A DNA stretch of 23,355 nucleotides, from NCBI GenBank assembly GCA_040380855.1, contig JBEIIG010000058.1, forward strand, positions 1 through 23,355, read 5' to 3'. Positions 8,701 through 15,036 of the stretch are shown here, piece by piece. Numbering within the stretch: position 1 is the stretch's first letter; the number at the start of each line of letters is the position of its first letter. The notes under the pieces are model-generated. The model was not told where the DNA came from. It saw only the letters and a list, made by a program, of their open reading frames with translations, and did no database searches. A program made the translations under genes and the position numbers. This DNA is from VFMC01 sp040380855. Its GTDB lineage: Bacteria; Actinomycetota; Acidimicrobiia; Acidimicrobiales; Ilumatobacteraceae.

Positions 8701-9198
8701 ACGATGAAGGTGTTGGCCGATCTCGATCCGGCCGTCGCCGCCGTGGTGGGCTTCACCCGCTACGCCATCGACGGCGACCCGAACACCACGGCGCTGATCA
8801 GCATCGTCGACCGTGGTGGGCTGTCGCGCGACGTGCCCAGCCGGGTCGAGCGCAACGCCAACCTGTTGGGTACCAAGCGACGTGTTGCGGTCGATCGCGA
8901 GGTGCTGGTGGCTCGGGGACGCAGCGACGGCCGCACCGTCGTGTTCGTTCCCGAGGTGAAAGCGGGGGTGTGCACGGGCATCACCCTGCTGCACGTGCAG
9001 TTCCACGACCACCTGCCCGCCGGCGTGATGCGCGGTGTGCTGCAGGGCTACGACCGGCGCTATGAGCGATTGGTCGACTGGGTGAGCGAGACCGAGGGCA
9101 CGTTCCGCGACGACCGTCTGGCCGAACTCGCCGTCGCCGATCTGCTCATCCTGCCGATCTCCGAGGTGGCCGACCACTGGCGCAGCAGCGGGTCGTGA
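5797..9198 (+). CDS. Extended GlmS-like glutamine amidotransferase / SIS-domain protein (1133 aa)
   Basis: Related to glutamine:fructose-6-phosphate aminotransferase but almost twice its usual size of about 610 residues. The ATG at 5797 puts Cys2 (MCGIIAISS) as the amidotransferase nucleophile; an upstream in-frame GTG at 5779 would bury it. Residues 13-150 are a mostly helical, charged insertion. The glutaminase core then resumes with RGRDSAG (157-163), HTRWAS (251-256), LNGD (288-291) and TDAKVI with Asp313. Two SIS domains follow: one from about 515 with SQSGTTTDT (569-577) and VASTKAF, the second from about 690 with AAEEVRIKLSE and the conserved KKH (His729). The normal C-tail that supplies the active-site lysine is not recognisable, and about 300 residues of unassigned sequence follow (about 825-1133). 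It is adjacent to glmM, which supports a role in glucosamine-6-phosphate supply. That activity is inferred. Probably transcribed from its own leaderless promoter. Confidence 0.88.
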   Translation: MCGIIAISSRPSTRPTPEADALLELLDAALAAEHVGDAARSVAECDRLLHGVPGVTALLGRRELVAAITARLDRLDDRVRTIEHHLEHADGLSPDELERAGADLLALRDASWAIRRDRLRTADAVGDLAGRDAGQAAVAGYLAVQQALSALDRLEVRGRDSAGLHLYIWHHGLSADDPAVSALLGERTIDPLFQSGSVRIAGNCLSVVYKAAAEIGELGDNTRALRDAIRADALVRLALSNAAARVAVLGHTRWASVGIISEPNCHPLNSEELEQDAGSVDRYAVAVLNGDVDNHADLKVEHGLRIAGPITTDAKVIPALMARHATKVGDDTAEAFRRTVAAFEGSVAIGAAAAAHPEQLFLALRGSGQALYIGLADDCFIVASEPYGVVEETARYLRVDGETPSSTGSRGQVFVLDAAHAGELAGVRRMAYDGTPLPIAEREVAVAQVTTRDIDRGEAPHFLLKEIGEAPESFRKTLRGKIVERDGLLHASVGTRALPADIAARLADGSITKVRVIGQGTAAVAGRSMADVLDLLAEGTLDVDPVTATELSGFRMRLDMTDTLVVAVSQSGTTTDTNRTVDLVRSRGAAVLSIVNRRNSDLTDKADGVMYTSDGRDVEMSVASTKAFYAQVAAGVLLACAITEAAGVGSDRRRHELLTSLRAVPAAMVEVIGTRDRIAEAARHFAPAKRYWAIVGNGANAVAAEEVRIKLSELCYKSIACDITEDKKHIDLSSEPLILVCAAGLIGSTADDVAKEVAIYKAHKATPIVVATEGDERFAAASAVLTVPTLDPALAFVLSAMVGHLFGYEAALAIDASARPLREAREVIEHALSTTDDADDIVRRVRQGVGPCSDRFFDGLRTGVYDGHLEASTAVRLAGLLRDLSSESPLEAYQRATGSIATPGVLIDDLTAALTRAIEELTRPIDAIKHQAKTVTVGISRSDEGVLDRALVQQVLAAGTSRERISYRTMKVLADLDPAVAAVVGFTRYAIDGDPNTTALISIVDRGGLSRDVPSRVERNANLLGTKRRVAVDREVLVARGRSDGRTVVFVPEVKAGVCTGITLLHVQFHDHLPAGVMRGVLQGYDRRYERLVDWVSETEGTFRDDRLAELAVADLLILPISEVADHWRSSGS

Positions 9199-9581
9199 AC
9201 GCCTCGGACCCGGCGATCCGCGGCATCGGAGTCGATGCGGTCGACATCGAACGGTTCCGCACCTCGCTCGCCCGCACCCCCTCGATGCGCGAGCGGCTGT
9301 TCGTCGCCGAGGAGTTGGACTATGTCGCCCCGAAGGCCGACCCGGTGCCGTCGCTCGCGGCCCGGTTCGCGGCCCGCGAAGCGGTGATGAAGGCACTCGG
9401 GGTGGGGCTCGGCGCGTTCGGCTTCCACGATGTGTGGGTCCGCCGGGCGCCGAGCGGTGAGCCCGAGCTGGTGGTCACCGGCCCGGCTGCAGCCCTGGCC
9501 GCGTCGGCCGGTGTGCAGCACTGGCATCTGTCGATCACGCATACCGATCTCGTGGCCATCGCCTACGTCGTCGCCAGTTGA
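9195..9581 (+). CDS. acpS: Holo-[acyl-carrier-protein] synthase
   Basis: Transfers the 4'-phosphopantetheine arm of CoA to apo-acyl carrier protein for fatty acid synthesis. The 128-residue length is typical of AcpS-type transferases. IRGIGVDAVDIERF contains the metal-binding Asp14, and LAARFAAREAVMKALGVG contains the catalytic Glu62 and Lys66. The terminal strand reads WHLSITHTDLVAIAYVV, matching the family LSLSHT block. The GTG start at 9195 overlaps the preceding stop by 4 bp (GTGA), indicating translational coupling with the GlmS-like gene. It precedes nnr, an acpS-nnr-alr order seen in many actinobacteria. Confidence 0.95.
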   Translation: MNASDPAIRGIGVDAVDIERFRTSLARTPSMRERLFVAEELDYVAPKADPVPSLAARFAAREAVMKALGVGLGAFGFHDVWVRRAPSGEPELVVTGPAAALAASAGVQHWHLSITHTDLVAIAYVVAS

Positions 9582-9626
9582 CTCGGGGCGACGGTGCGTG
9601 CCACCGAGGCGTTGCGACGGCATCGG

Positions 9627-9632
9627 TAGGCT
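9627..9632 (+). promoter_or_regulatory. Putative -10 element for leaderless transcription of nnr
   Basis: TAGGCT lies 6 bp before the nnr ATG at 9639 in a 57-bp gap with no Shine-Dalgarno, placing the predicted transcription start on the A of the ATG. A TTG-containing box (TTGCGA, 9612-9617) is too close to be its -35. Confidence 0.45.
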
Positions 9633-9638
9633 GACCGC

Positions 9639-11012
9639 ATGCGCCCGATCGTCACGCCCGACGAGATGCGGGCCATCGACGCCGCTGCCACCGAGCCGGT
9701 CGACACCCTGATCGCCCGGGCCGGTGCCGCCGTTGCCCGCGCTGCGGTGCGCATGCTCGGCGGCACCTATGGGCGCACGGTCGATGTGATCGTGGGGCCG
9801 GGCAACAACGGTGCCGACGGCCGGGTGGCCGCCCGCCTGCTTGCCGAGCGTGGCGTGCGTGTGCGTGTGCACCCGGTGGCCGAGTGCCCCGATCGCATCG
9901 ACGCGACCGACCTGGTGATCGACGCCGCCTTCGGCACCGGCGGCCGACCCGGATGGGTGGCCCCCGAGGTGGGTGCCGCGCGTGTGCTGGCCGTCGACAT
10001 CCCGAGCGGGGTCGACGGCCTGACCGGGTCGGCGGGGCGCGGGGTGCTGCGGGCCGAGCGGACGGTCACGTTCGTGGCGCCGAAGCCGGGCCTGCTGTTC
10101 GCTCCCGGACGCGACCTGGCGGGCACGGTGGAGGTGGCCGACGTCGGCCTGGAGGTGCGCCACGCCGGTGCCCATCTGGTGGACGCCGATGATGTGGCGG
10201 CATGGTGGCCGAGGCGTGCCAGTGCGGCGCACAAGTGGCGCGCTGCCGTGCGGGTGATCGCAGGGAGCCCGACGATGCCCGGGGCCGCAGCGCTGGTGGC
10301 AGCGGGCGCTCTGCGCGCCGGCGCGGGCATGGTGCACGTGTCGAGCCCCGGCGCCGACGGGCCGGGCCAGTTGCCGGTGGAGGTGGTGCAGCGGCCACTG
10401 CCGGCCGAGGGCTGGGCCGACGAGGCGGTACGTACCGTCGACCGGTTCCATGCCGTCGTGCTGGGGCCGGGACTGGGTCGCAGCGACAGCACTGCGGCAA
10501 GTGCTCGCTTCGCCGTGGTGAACCTGCCCGTACCGCTCGTGGTCGATGGCGACGGACTGTTCGCGCTCGCTTGGAACGCCGAGGGGCCTGCCGTGCTGCT
10601 GCGCCAGCGCCAGGCCCCGACGGTGCTGACGCCGCACGACGGCGAGTACCAGATGCTCACCGGGGCCCTGCCCGGTGCCGACCGGTTGGCGGCGGCGCGC
10701 CGCCTGGCGTTCGACACCCACAGTGTGGTGGTGCTGAAGGGACCCACCACGGTGGTGGCCGCGCCCGACGGCGAGGCCCTGGTGGTGACCGAAGGCGACG
10801 AGCGACTCGCCACCGCGGGCACCGGCGATGTGCTCGCCGGTGTGATCGGCGCGTTGGTGGCCCACCAGGTGCCGCCGCTGCAGGCCGGCGCGATGGCGGC
10901 CTGGGTGCACGGCGCTGCGGGTCGGCGTGGCGCTGCGCCGGGGTTGGTGGCGTCGGACCTCCCGCACCTGCTGCCGGCCGTGCTGGCCGATCTGCTGCGG
11001 GGGTCGAGGTGA
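9639..11012 (+). CDS. nnr: Bifunctional NAD(P)HX epimerase / ADP-dependent NAD(P)HX dehydratase
   Basis: Repairs hydrated NADH and NADPH. The N-terminal YjeF_N domain (about 1-205) epimerises R- to S-NAD(P)HX, and the C-terminal ribokinase-like domain (about 210-457) dehydrates the S form. Seen here: MRPIVTPDEMRAIDAAA at the start, GPGNNGADGRVAARLL (residues 53-68) and DIPSGVDGLTG in the epimerase part. In the dehydratase part are MPGAAALVAAGALRAGAGMV, TPHDGEYQML and the nucleotide/catalytic loop TAGTGDVLAGVIGAL with Asp397. Total 457 residues is slightly shorter than the E. coli fusion. The ATG at 9639 appears to be leaderless. The alr start overlaps its stop. Confidence 0.94.
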   Translation: MRPIVTPDEMRAIDAAATEPVDTLIARAGAAVARAAVRMLGGTYGRTVDVIVGPGNNGADGRVAARLLAERGVRVRVHPVAECPDRIDATDLVIDAAFGTGGRPGWVAPEVGAARVLAVDIPSGVDGLTGSAGRGVLRAERTVTFVAPKPGLLFAPGRDLAGTVEVADVGLEVRHAGAHLVDADDVAAWWPRRASAAHKWRAAVRVIAGSPTMPGAAALVAAGALRAGAGMVHVSSPGADGPGQLPVEVVQRPLPAEGWADEAVRTVDRFHAVVLGPGLGRSDSTAASARFAVVNLPVPLVVDGDGLFALAWNAEGPAVLLRQRQAPTVLTPHDGEYQMLTGALPGADRLAAARRLAFDTHSVVVLKGPTTVVAAPDGEALVVTEGDERLATAGTGDVLAGVIGALVAHQVPPLQAGAMAAWVHGAAGRRGAAPGLVASDLPHLLPAVLADLLRGSR

Positions 11013-12169
11013 ACGAGCAACCCGGCCGATGGGCGTGGGCCGAGATCGACGAAGCGGCCATCGAGCACAACATCGGTGTGCTGCGTGCGGTTGTCGGCCC
11101 GGCTGCGGTGTGGGCTGTGGTGAAGGCCGACGGGTACGGGCACAGCGCCGTCAGCGTGGCCCTCACCGCACTGCGCGCCGGGGCGAGCGGGCTGTGCGTC
11201 GCGCTCGTCCAAGAAGGGGTGCAGCTGCGCGACGCGGGCATCACTGCACCCGTGCTCGTGCTGAGCGAGCAACCGCCGCTCGAGGCGCCAGTGGCGGTGG
11301 CGCACCGTCTCGTCAGCACCGTGTACTCGTCGGCGCAGGTGGTGGCGCTCGATGCAGCGGCGCGGGCCGTGGGCATCGTGCACCCGGTGCACCTCAAGGT
11401 CGACACGGGGATGCACCGTGTCGGATGCGACCCGGCCGATGCAGTCACCCTGGCCCGGGCGATCGATGCGGCCGACGGCCTGCGCCTCGACGGAGTGTTC
11501 AGCCATCTGGCGGTCGCCGACGAGCCCGATCATCCCGCCACTGCCACCCAGATCGCTCGGTTCGATGCCGTCCTCGCCGACCTCGCCGCCGCCGACCTGC
11601 TGCCACCCGTGGTGCACCTCGCCAACAGCGCAGCCGCGTTGGCTCATCCGGCCACGCGCCGGTCGCTGGTGCGCACCGGTATCGCGGTCTACGGCATCTC
11701 GCCGGGCACCGGCGTCGACCAGGCAGCGAGCGCACTGCGTCCGGCGCTCAGCCTCCACGCGCGCGTCTCGCACGTGCGCCGCGTGGCCGCCGGCGAGGGC
11801 ATCTCGTACGGGTTGCGGCACCGCTTCGAGCGCGACACCACCGTGGCGGTCCTGCCGATCGGTTACGCCGACGGGGTGCCGCGCCGGCTGTACGCAACCG
11901 GGGGCTCGGTGCTGATCGGTGGGCGGCCCCGGCCGATCGTGGGTGTGGTGACGATGGATCAGCTGATGGTCGACGTGGGCGACGACCCGGTGGCCGTGGG
12001 CGACCCCGCCGTGCTGCTCGGCCGCCAGGGCGACGCGGTGATCACCGCGGCCGACTGGGCCGAGCGCCTGGGCACGATCGGCTACGAGGTCGTGTGCGGT
12101 ATCTCGCAGCGTGTCGAGCGTCGATGGATCCCCGCAGATGGGGCCATTGGTTCCCCGGCGAGGCCCTGA
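11009..12169 (+). CDS. alr: Alanine racemase
   Basis: PLP-dependent interconversion of L- and D-alanine, which supplies D-Ala for peptidoglycan. The 386-residue product has AWAEIDEAAIEHN at the N-terminus, the PLP-lysine motif VWAVVKADGYGHSA (Lys39), and HLKVDTGMHRVG and FSHLAVADEPDHP in the barrel domain. It also has the second catalytic residue Tyr267 in GEGISYG and the PLP/beta-domain motif LPIGYADGVPR. The VTMDQLMVDVG block, usually the substrate-binding MD motif, is intact. The GTG start at 11009 overlaps the nnr stop by 4 bp. Reading further upstream in this frame would run through nnr without similarity, so 11009 is preferred. A complete enzyme with no damaged active-site residues. Confidence 0.96.
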   Translation: MNEQPGRWAWAEIDEAAIEHNIGVLRAVVGPAAVWAVVKADGYGHSAVSVALTALRAGASGLCVALVQEGVQLRDAGITAPVLVLSEQPPLEAPVAVAHRLVSTVYSSAQVVALDAAARAVGIVHPVHLKVDTGMHRVGCDPADAVTLARAIDAADGLRLDGVFSHLAVADEPDHPATATQIARFDAVLADLAAADLLPPVVHLANSAAALAHPATRRSLVRTGIAVYGISPGTGVDQAASALRPALSLHARVSHVRRVAAGEGISYGLRHRFERDTTVAVLPIGYADGVPRRLYATGGSVLIGGRPRPIVGVVTMDQLMVDVGDDPVAVGDPAVLLGRQGDAVITAADWAERLGTIGYEVVCGISQRVERRWIPADGAIGSPARP

Positions 12170-12178
12170 CCCTGCTCG

Positions 12179-12184
12179 TACACT
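12179..12184 (+). promoter_or_regulatory. Possible -10 element before tsaE
   Basis: TACACT lies 9 bp before the tsaE ATG at 12194 in the 24-bp alr-tsaE gap. The short purine tract AGGGG (12187-12191) is very close to the ATG, so either a leaderless start or read-through from alr is possible. Confidence 0.3.
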
Positions 12185-12193
12185 GCAGGGGCC

Positions 12194-12733
12194 ATGATCA
12201 CCCTGCGTGCCGCCTCCCTCGCCGACACCCGCGGCATCGCTGCTGCAGTGGCGTCGGTGGCACGTTCGGGCGACGTCATCGTGCTGGCCGGCGAGATGGG
12301 GTCGGGCAAGACGGCCTTCGCGCAGGGGTTCGGCACGGCACTCGGTGTCGACGAGCCGATCACCTCACCGACGTTCAACCTGGTGCACAGTCATCGCGCC
12401 GGTCGGCTCACGCTGTTGCACGCCGATCTCTATCGTCTCAGCTCGCAGCACGAGGTCGCCGATCTCGCCCTCGCCGAACTGGTCGAGGCCGACGGTGTGC
12501 TGCTGGTCGAGTGGGGCGATGTGGTGGCCTCGATGTTCGGCGATCATCTGCTCGTCCGTCTCGAACACGTCGACGACGGTGATGCTGCTGGTGAGGGCGC
12601 CGACGACGGTGATGCTGGTCGGCCCGACGTGATCGACGAGTCGGCACGCCGCATCACCGTGGCCATGGTGGGCCGCACCTGGGCCGCACGCAGCAACCGC
12701 CTCCGTACCGCACTGGAGGCATGGGCATGTTGA
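12194..12733 (+). CDS. tsaE: tRNA t6A biosynthesis ATPase TsaE
   Basis: P-loop ATPase that works with TsaB and TsaD in making N6-threonylcarbamoyl-adenosine at tRNA position 37. The 179-residue product has the Walker A motif GEMGSGKT (33-40), SPTFNLVHSH after it, HADLYRLSS and the LLVEWGD block that carries the family tryptophan. Between the last core strands there is an acidic Asp/Gly/Ala-rich insertion (about residues 126-145) built from a 10-residue duplication, encoded by an exact 17-bp repeat at 12571-12587 and 12601-12617. This makes the protein somewhat longer than the usual 150 residues or so. It overlaps the start of tsaB by 7 bp. Confidence 0.93.
   Translation: MITLRAASLADTRGIAAAVASVARSGDVIVLAGEMGSGKTAFAQGFGTALGVDEPITSPTFNLVHSHRAGRLTLLHADLYRLSSQHEVADLALAELVEADGVLLVEWGDVVASMFGDHLLVRLEHVDDGDAAGEGADDGDAGRPDVIDESARRITVAMVGRTWAARSNRLRTALEAWAC
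12571..12617 (+). repeat. 17-bp direct repeat inside tsaE
   Basis: CGACGACGGTGATGCTG occurs at 12571-12587 and again at 12601-12617. The 30-bp period adds exactly ten codons, so the reading frame is kept and the product gains a second DDGDA-type acidic segment. Confidence 0.85.
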
Positions 12734-13455
12734 TCCTCGGTATCGAGACCGCCACCGAACAGGTGAGCGTTGCGATCGGCGGGCACGAGGGCGTGCTCGG
12801 CCTGGTCGAGATCTGCCGTGGCCGGCGCCATGCCGAGACGCTCGTCCCGGCGGTCGAGTTCGTCTGCGCGCAGGCCGATGTGGGCCTCGACGAGATCAGC
12901 GTGGTGGCCGTCGACGTGGGCCCCGGCCTGTTCACCGGGATGCGGGTGGGGTTGGCATCGGCCAAGGCGTTCGCACAGGCGCTGCGCGTGCCGATGATCG
13001 CGATGAGTTCGCTCGATCTGCTCGCCTACCCCCTCCGCCACACGGGACGCACCGTGGTGGCCGTGATCGACGCCCGCAAGGGCGAGTTGTTCTACGCCTT
13101 CTATCGCCCGGTGCCGGGCGGGGTGCAGCGCGTCCTCGAACCGCGGTGCGGCACCATCGACGATCTGATCGCCGAGGTGATGGCCCGCCGCGACGACGTG
13201 ATCTGTGTGGGCGATGGTGCGCTGCGCCATCACGACGAGATCGTCGCCGAACTGCGGTGCGAGATGGCCGACCAGTTCCTGTCGAGGCCGTCGGCCGCAC
13301 CACTGGTGCAACTCGCCCATGCCCGGGCACTGCGCGAGGACTGGGTGAACCCGTGGGAGGTGCAGCCGCTGTACCTCCGCCTGCCCGACGCGCAGATCAA
13401 CTGGAGCGTGCGCGCCACGGGCAGCACCGACAACACCAGCGAGTTGCCCCGATGA
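12727..13455 (+). CDS. tsaB: tRNA t6A biosynthesis protein TsaB
   Basis: Non-catalytic partner that binds TsaD in the t6A37 complex; it has an ASKHA fold. The 242-residue product begins LILGIETATEQVSVAIG, with GPGLFTGMRVGLASAKAFA as the family signature and VIDARKGELFYAFYRP after it. The C-terminus has PLYLRLPDAQINW. Two ATGs are possible, 12721 and 12727. GGAGG at 12715-12719 is 7 nt from the second and only 1 nt from the first, so 12727 is chosen. It overlaps tsaE upstream by 7 bp and rimI downstream by 4 bp, so the genes are almost certainly cotranscribed and coupled. Confidence 0.94.
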   Translation: MLILGIETATEQVSVAIGGHEGVLGLVEICRGRRHAETLVPAVEFVCAQADVGLDEISVVAVDVGPGLFTGMRVGLASAKAFAQALRVPMIAMSSLDLLAYPLRHTGRTVVAVIDARKGELFYAFYRPVPGGVQRVLEPRCGTIDDLIAEVMARRDDVICVGDGALRHHDEIVAELRCEMADQFLSRPSAAPLVQLAHARALREDWVNPWEVQPLYLRLPDAQINWSVRATGSTDNTSELPR

Positions 13456-13997
13456 GCGTGCTCGACCGCCTCCTCAACCGCCCCGGCGCCGGCGACGACC
13501 TGGCCGTGGCGCCGATGCGCACCCGCGATCTGAGCGCCGTGTTGCGGATCGAACGCGTGTCGTACCCGAAACCGTGGACCGAGGGTGTGTTCCGGGCCGA
13601 GATCGACCTCACCAGACGCGGCGAGCGCTGCTACCTGGTGGCACGGCGCGGCGGCGCGGTCGCGGGCTACTGCGGGATGATGTTCGCCGTCGGCGATGCC
13701 CATGTCACCAACATCGCCACGGCGCCCGACCAGCAACGCACCGGCGTGGGTACTCGGCTGCTGGCCGAACTCGCCGTCGAGGCCATCCGCCGCGACTGTG
13801 TGGCGATGACGCTCGAGGTGCGCGCCAGCAACACGGCGGCCCAGGAGCTGTACCGGCGCTTCGGTTTCGCGCCGGTCGGCGTGCGCAAGCAGTACTACGA
13901 GAACACCGAGGACGCAATCGTGATGTGGTGTCACGACATCGCCGAGCCGCCCTATCGGCGACGGCTCGAGCAGTTGTGCCCGGAGGCATTGCGGTGA
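13452..13997 (+). CDS. rimI: Ribosomal-protein-alanine N-acetyltransferase RimI-like (GNAT)
   Basis: A GNAT-fold acetyltransferase; the family enzyme acetylates the N-terminal Ala of ribosomal protein S18. The 181-residue product carries an extra N-terminal stretch of about 20 residues, then IERVSYPKPWTEGVF. Its acetyl-CoA site is NIATAPDQQRTGVGTRLL, followed by LEVRASNTAAQELYRRFGF and VGVRKQYYENTEDAIVMW, a close match to RimI. Position between tsaB and tsaD is conserved in many bacteria and supports the name over other GNATs. The ATG at 13452 overlaps the tsaB stop (ATGA). Actual substrate is inferred. Some actinobacterial members of this family acetylate many N-termini. Confidence 0.9.
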   Translation: MSVLDRLLNRPGAGDDLAVAPMRTRDLSAVLRIERVSYPKPWTEGVFRAEIDLTRRGERCYLVARRGGAVAGYCGMMFAVGDAHVTNIATAPDQQRTGVGTRLLAELAVEAIRRDCVAMTLEVRASNTAAQELYRRFGFAPVGVRKQYYENTEDAIVMWCHDIAEPPYRRRLEQLCPEALR

Positions 13998-15013
13998 ACG
14001 TCGGACCCGACACGCTGATCCTCGGAATCGAGACGAGCTGCGACGAGACCGCAGCGGCGCTGGTGATGGGTGGCACCGATGTGGTGTCGAGCGTCGTGAG
14101 CACCCAGGTCGACCTGCACGCCCAGTACGGCGGGGTGGTGCCCGAGATCGCCAGTCGGGCGCATCTCGATCTGCTCAACCCCATCATCGCCCGCGCCATC
14201 GTGGAGGCAGGTGTCGACGAGCGACGCATCGATGCCGTTGCCTGCACCGTGGGCCCGGGGCTGATCGGTGCACTGCTGGTGGGGGTGGCGGCGGCCAAGT
14301 CGCTGGCTCTGGCCTGGGACGTGCCGTTCATCGGTGTGAACCACCACGAGGCGCACCTGTACTCGGCGTTCCTCGAGGACCCGTCGCTGCAGTTCCCCCT
14401 CGTGGTGCTGCTCGTGTCGGGCGGGCACACGATGATCATCGAGATGCGCGATCACGGGCAGTACCGCCTGATCGGCCGCACCATCGACGACGCCGCCGGT
14501 GAGGCGTTCGACAAGGTGGCCCGCTTCCTCGGCCTCGGCTATCCGGGTGGCCCGGCCATCGACCGCGAGGCCCGCCACGGCGACCCCGAGGCGATCGCGT
14601 TCCCCCGGGCCATGCTGCACGAGGGCTACGACGTCAGCTTCAGCGGGTTGAAGACGGCCGTGATGAACCACGTCCGCCGTCATCCCGACGTCTCGTCTGT
14701 CGACGTCGCGGCGTCGTTCCAGGCTGCGGTGGTGGATGTGCTGGTGGCCAAGACCCGCCGCGCCGCGCGCGACGTGGGCGCGAAGGGGTTGGTGCTCGCC
14801 GGTGGCGTGGCGGCCAACTCGTTGTTGCGCGAACGGGTTCTGCAGGCGTGCATCGACGACGGCCTGCAGGCGTTCCTGCCCAGTCGCGAGATGTGCACCG
14901 ACAACGCAGCGATGATCGCCTCGGCTGGTTGGTTCCGCCTGCGCAGCGATGGCCCCACGTCGCTCGCCGTCGGTGCCTACCCCAACCTGCGCCTCCCCCT
15001 CCTCGACGCCTGA
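13994..15013 (+). CDS. tsaD: tRNA N6-adenosine threonylcarbamoyltransferase TsaD
   Basis: Transfers the threonylcarbamoyl group from TC-AMP to A37 of tRNAs that read ANN codons. The 339-residue product starts LILGIETSCDETAAALV. It has metal ligands in NHHEAHLYSAF (His117 and His121) and Asp303 in CTDNAAMIA. The nucleotide-fold motifs LLVSGGHTMI, TIDDAAGEAFDKVARFLGLG, FSGLKTAV and GGVAANSLLRE are all intact. The GTG start at 13994 follows GGAGG at 13982-13986 with a 7-nt spacer and overlaps the rimI stop by 4 bp. It closes the tsaE-tsaB-rimI-tsaD cluster. TsaC/Sua5, which makes TC-AMP, is not in this window. Confidence 0.96.
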   Translation: MNVGPDTLILGIETSCDETAAALVMGGTDVVSSVVSTQVDLHAQYGGVVPEIASRAHLDLLNPIIARAIVEAGVDERRIDAVACTVGPGLIGALLVGVAAAKSLALAWDVPFIGVNHHEAHLYSAFLEDPSLQFPLVVLLVSGGHTMIIEMRDHGQYRLIGRTIDDAAGEAFDKVARFLGLGYPGGPAIDREARHGDPEAIAFPRAMLHEGYDVSFSGLKTAVMNHVRRHPDVSSVDVAASFQAAVVDVLVAKTRRAARDVGAKGLVLAGGVAANSLLRERVLQACIDDGLQAFLPSREMCTDNAAMIASAGWFRLRSDGPTSLAVGAYPNLRLPLLDA

Positions 15014-15022
15014 CCGGGGCGG

Positions 15023-15028
15023 TACCCT
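15023..15028 (+). promoter_or_regulatory. Possible -10 element before dusB
   Basis: TACCCT lies 8 bp before the dusB ATG at 15037 in a 23-bp gap. A short CGGAG tract (15029-15033) is only 3 bp from the ATG, too close for a normal ribosome-binding site, so a leaderless start is possible. Confidence 0.35.
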
Positions 15029-15036
15029 CGGAGCCC

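Noticed and set aside
9060..11821. Long minus-strand open frames opposite nnr and alr
   Set aside because: Arg/His/Ala/Pro-rich shadows of well-supported plus-strand genes.
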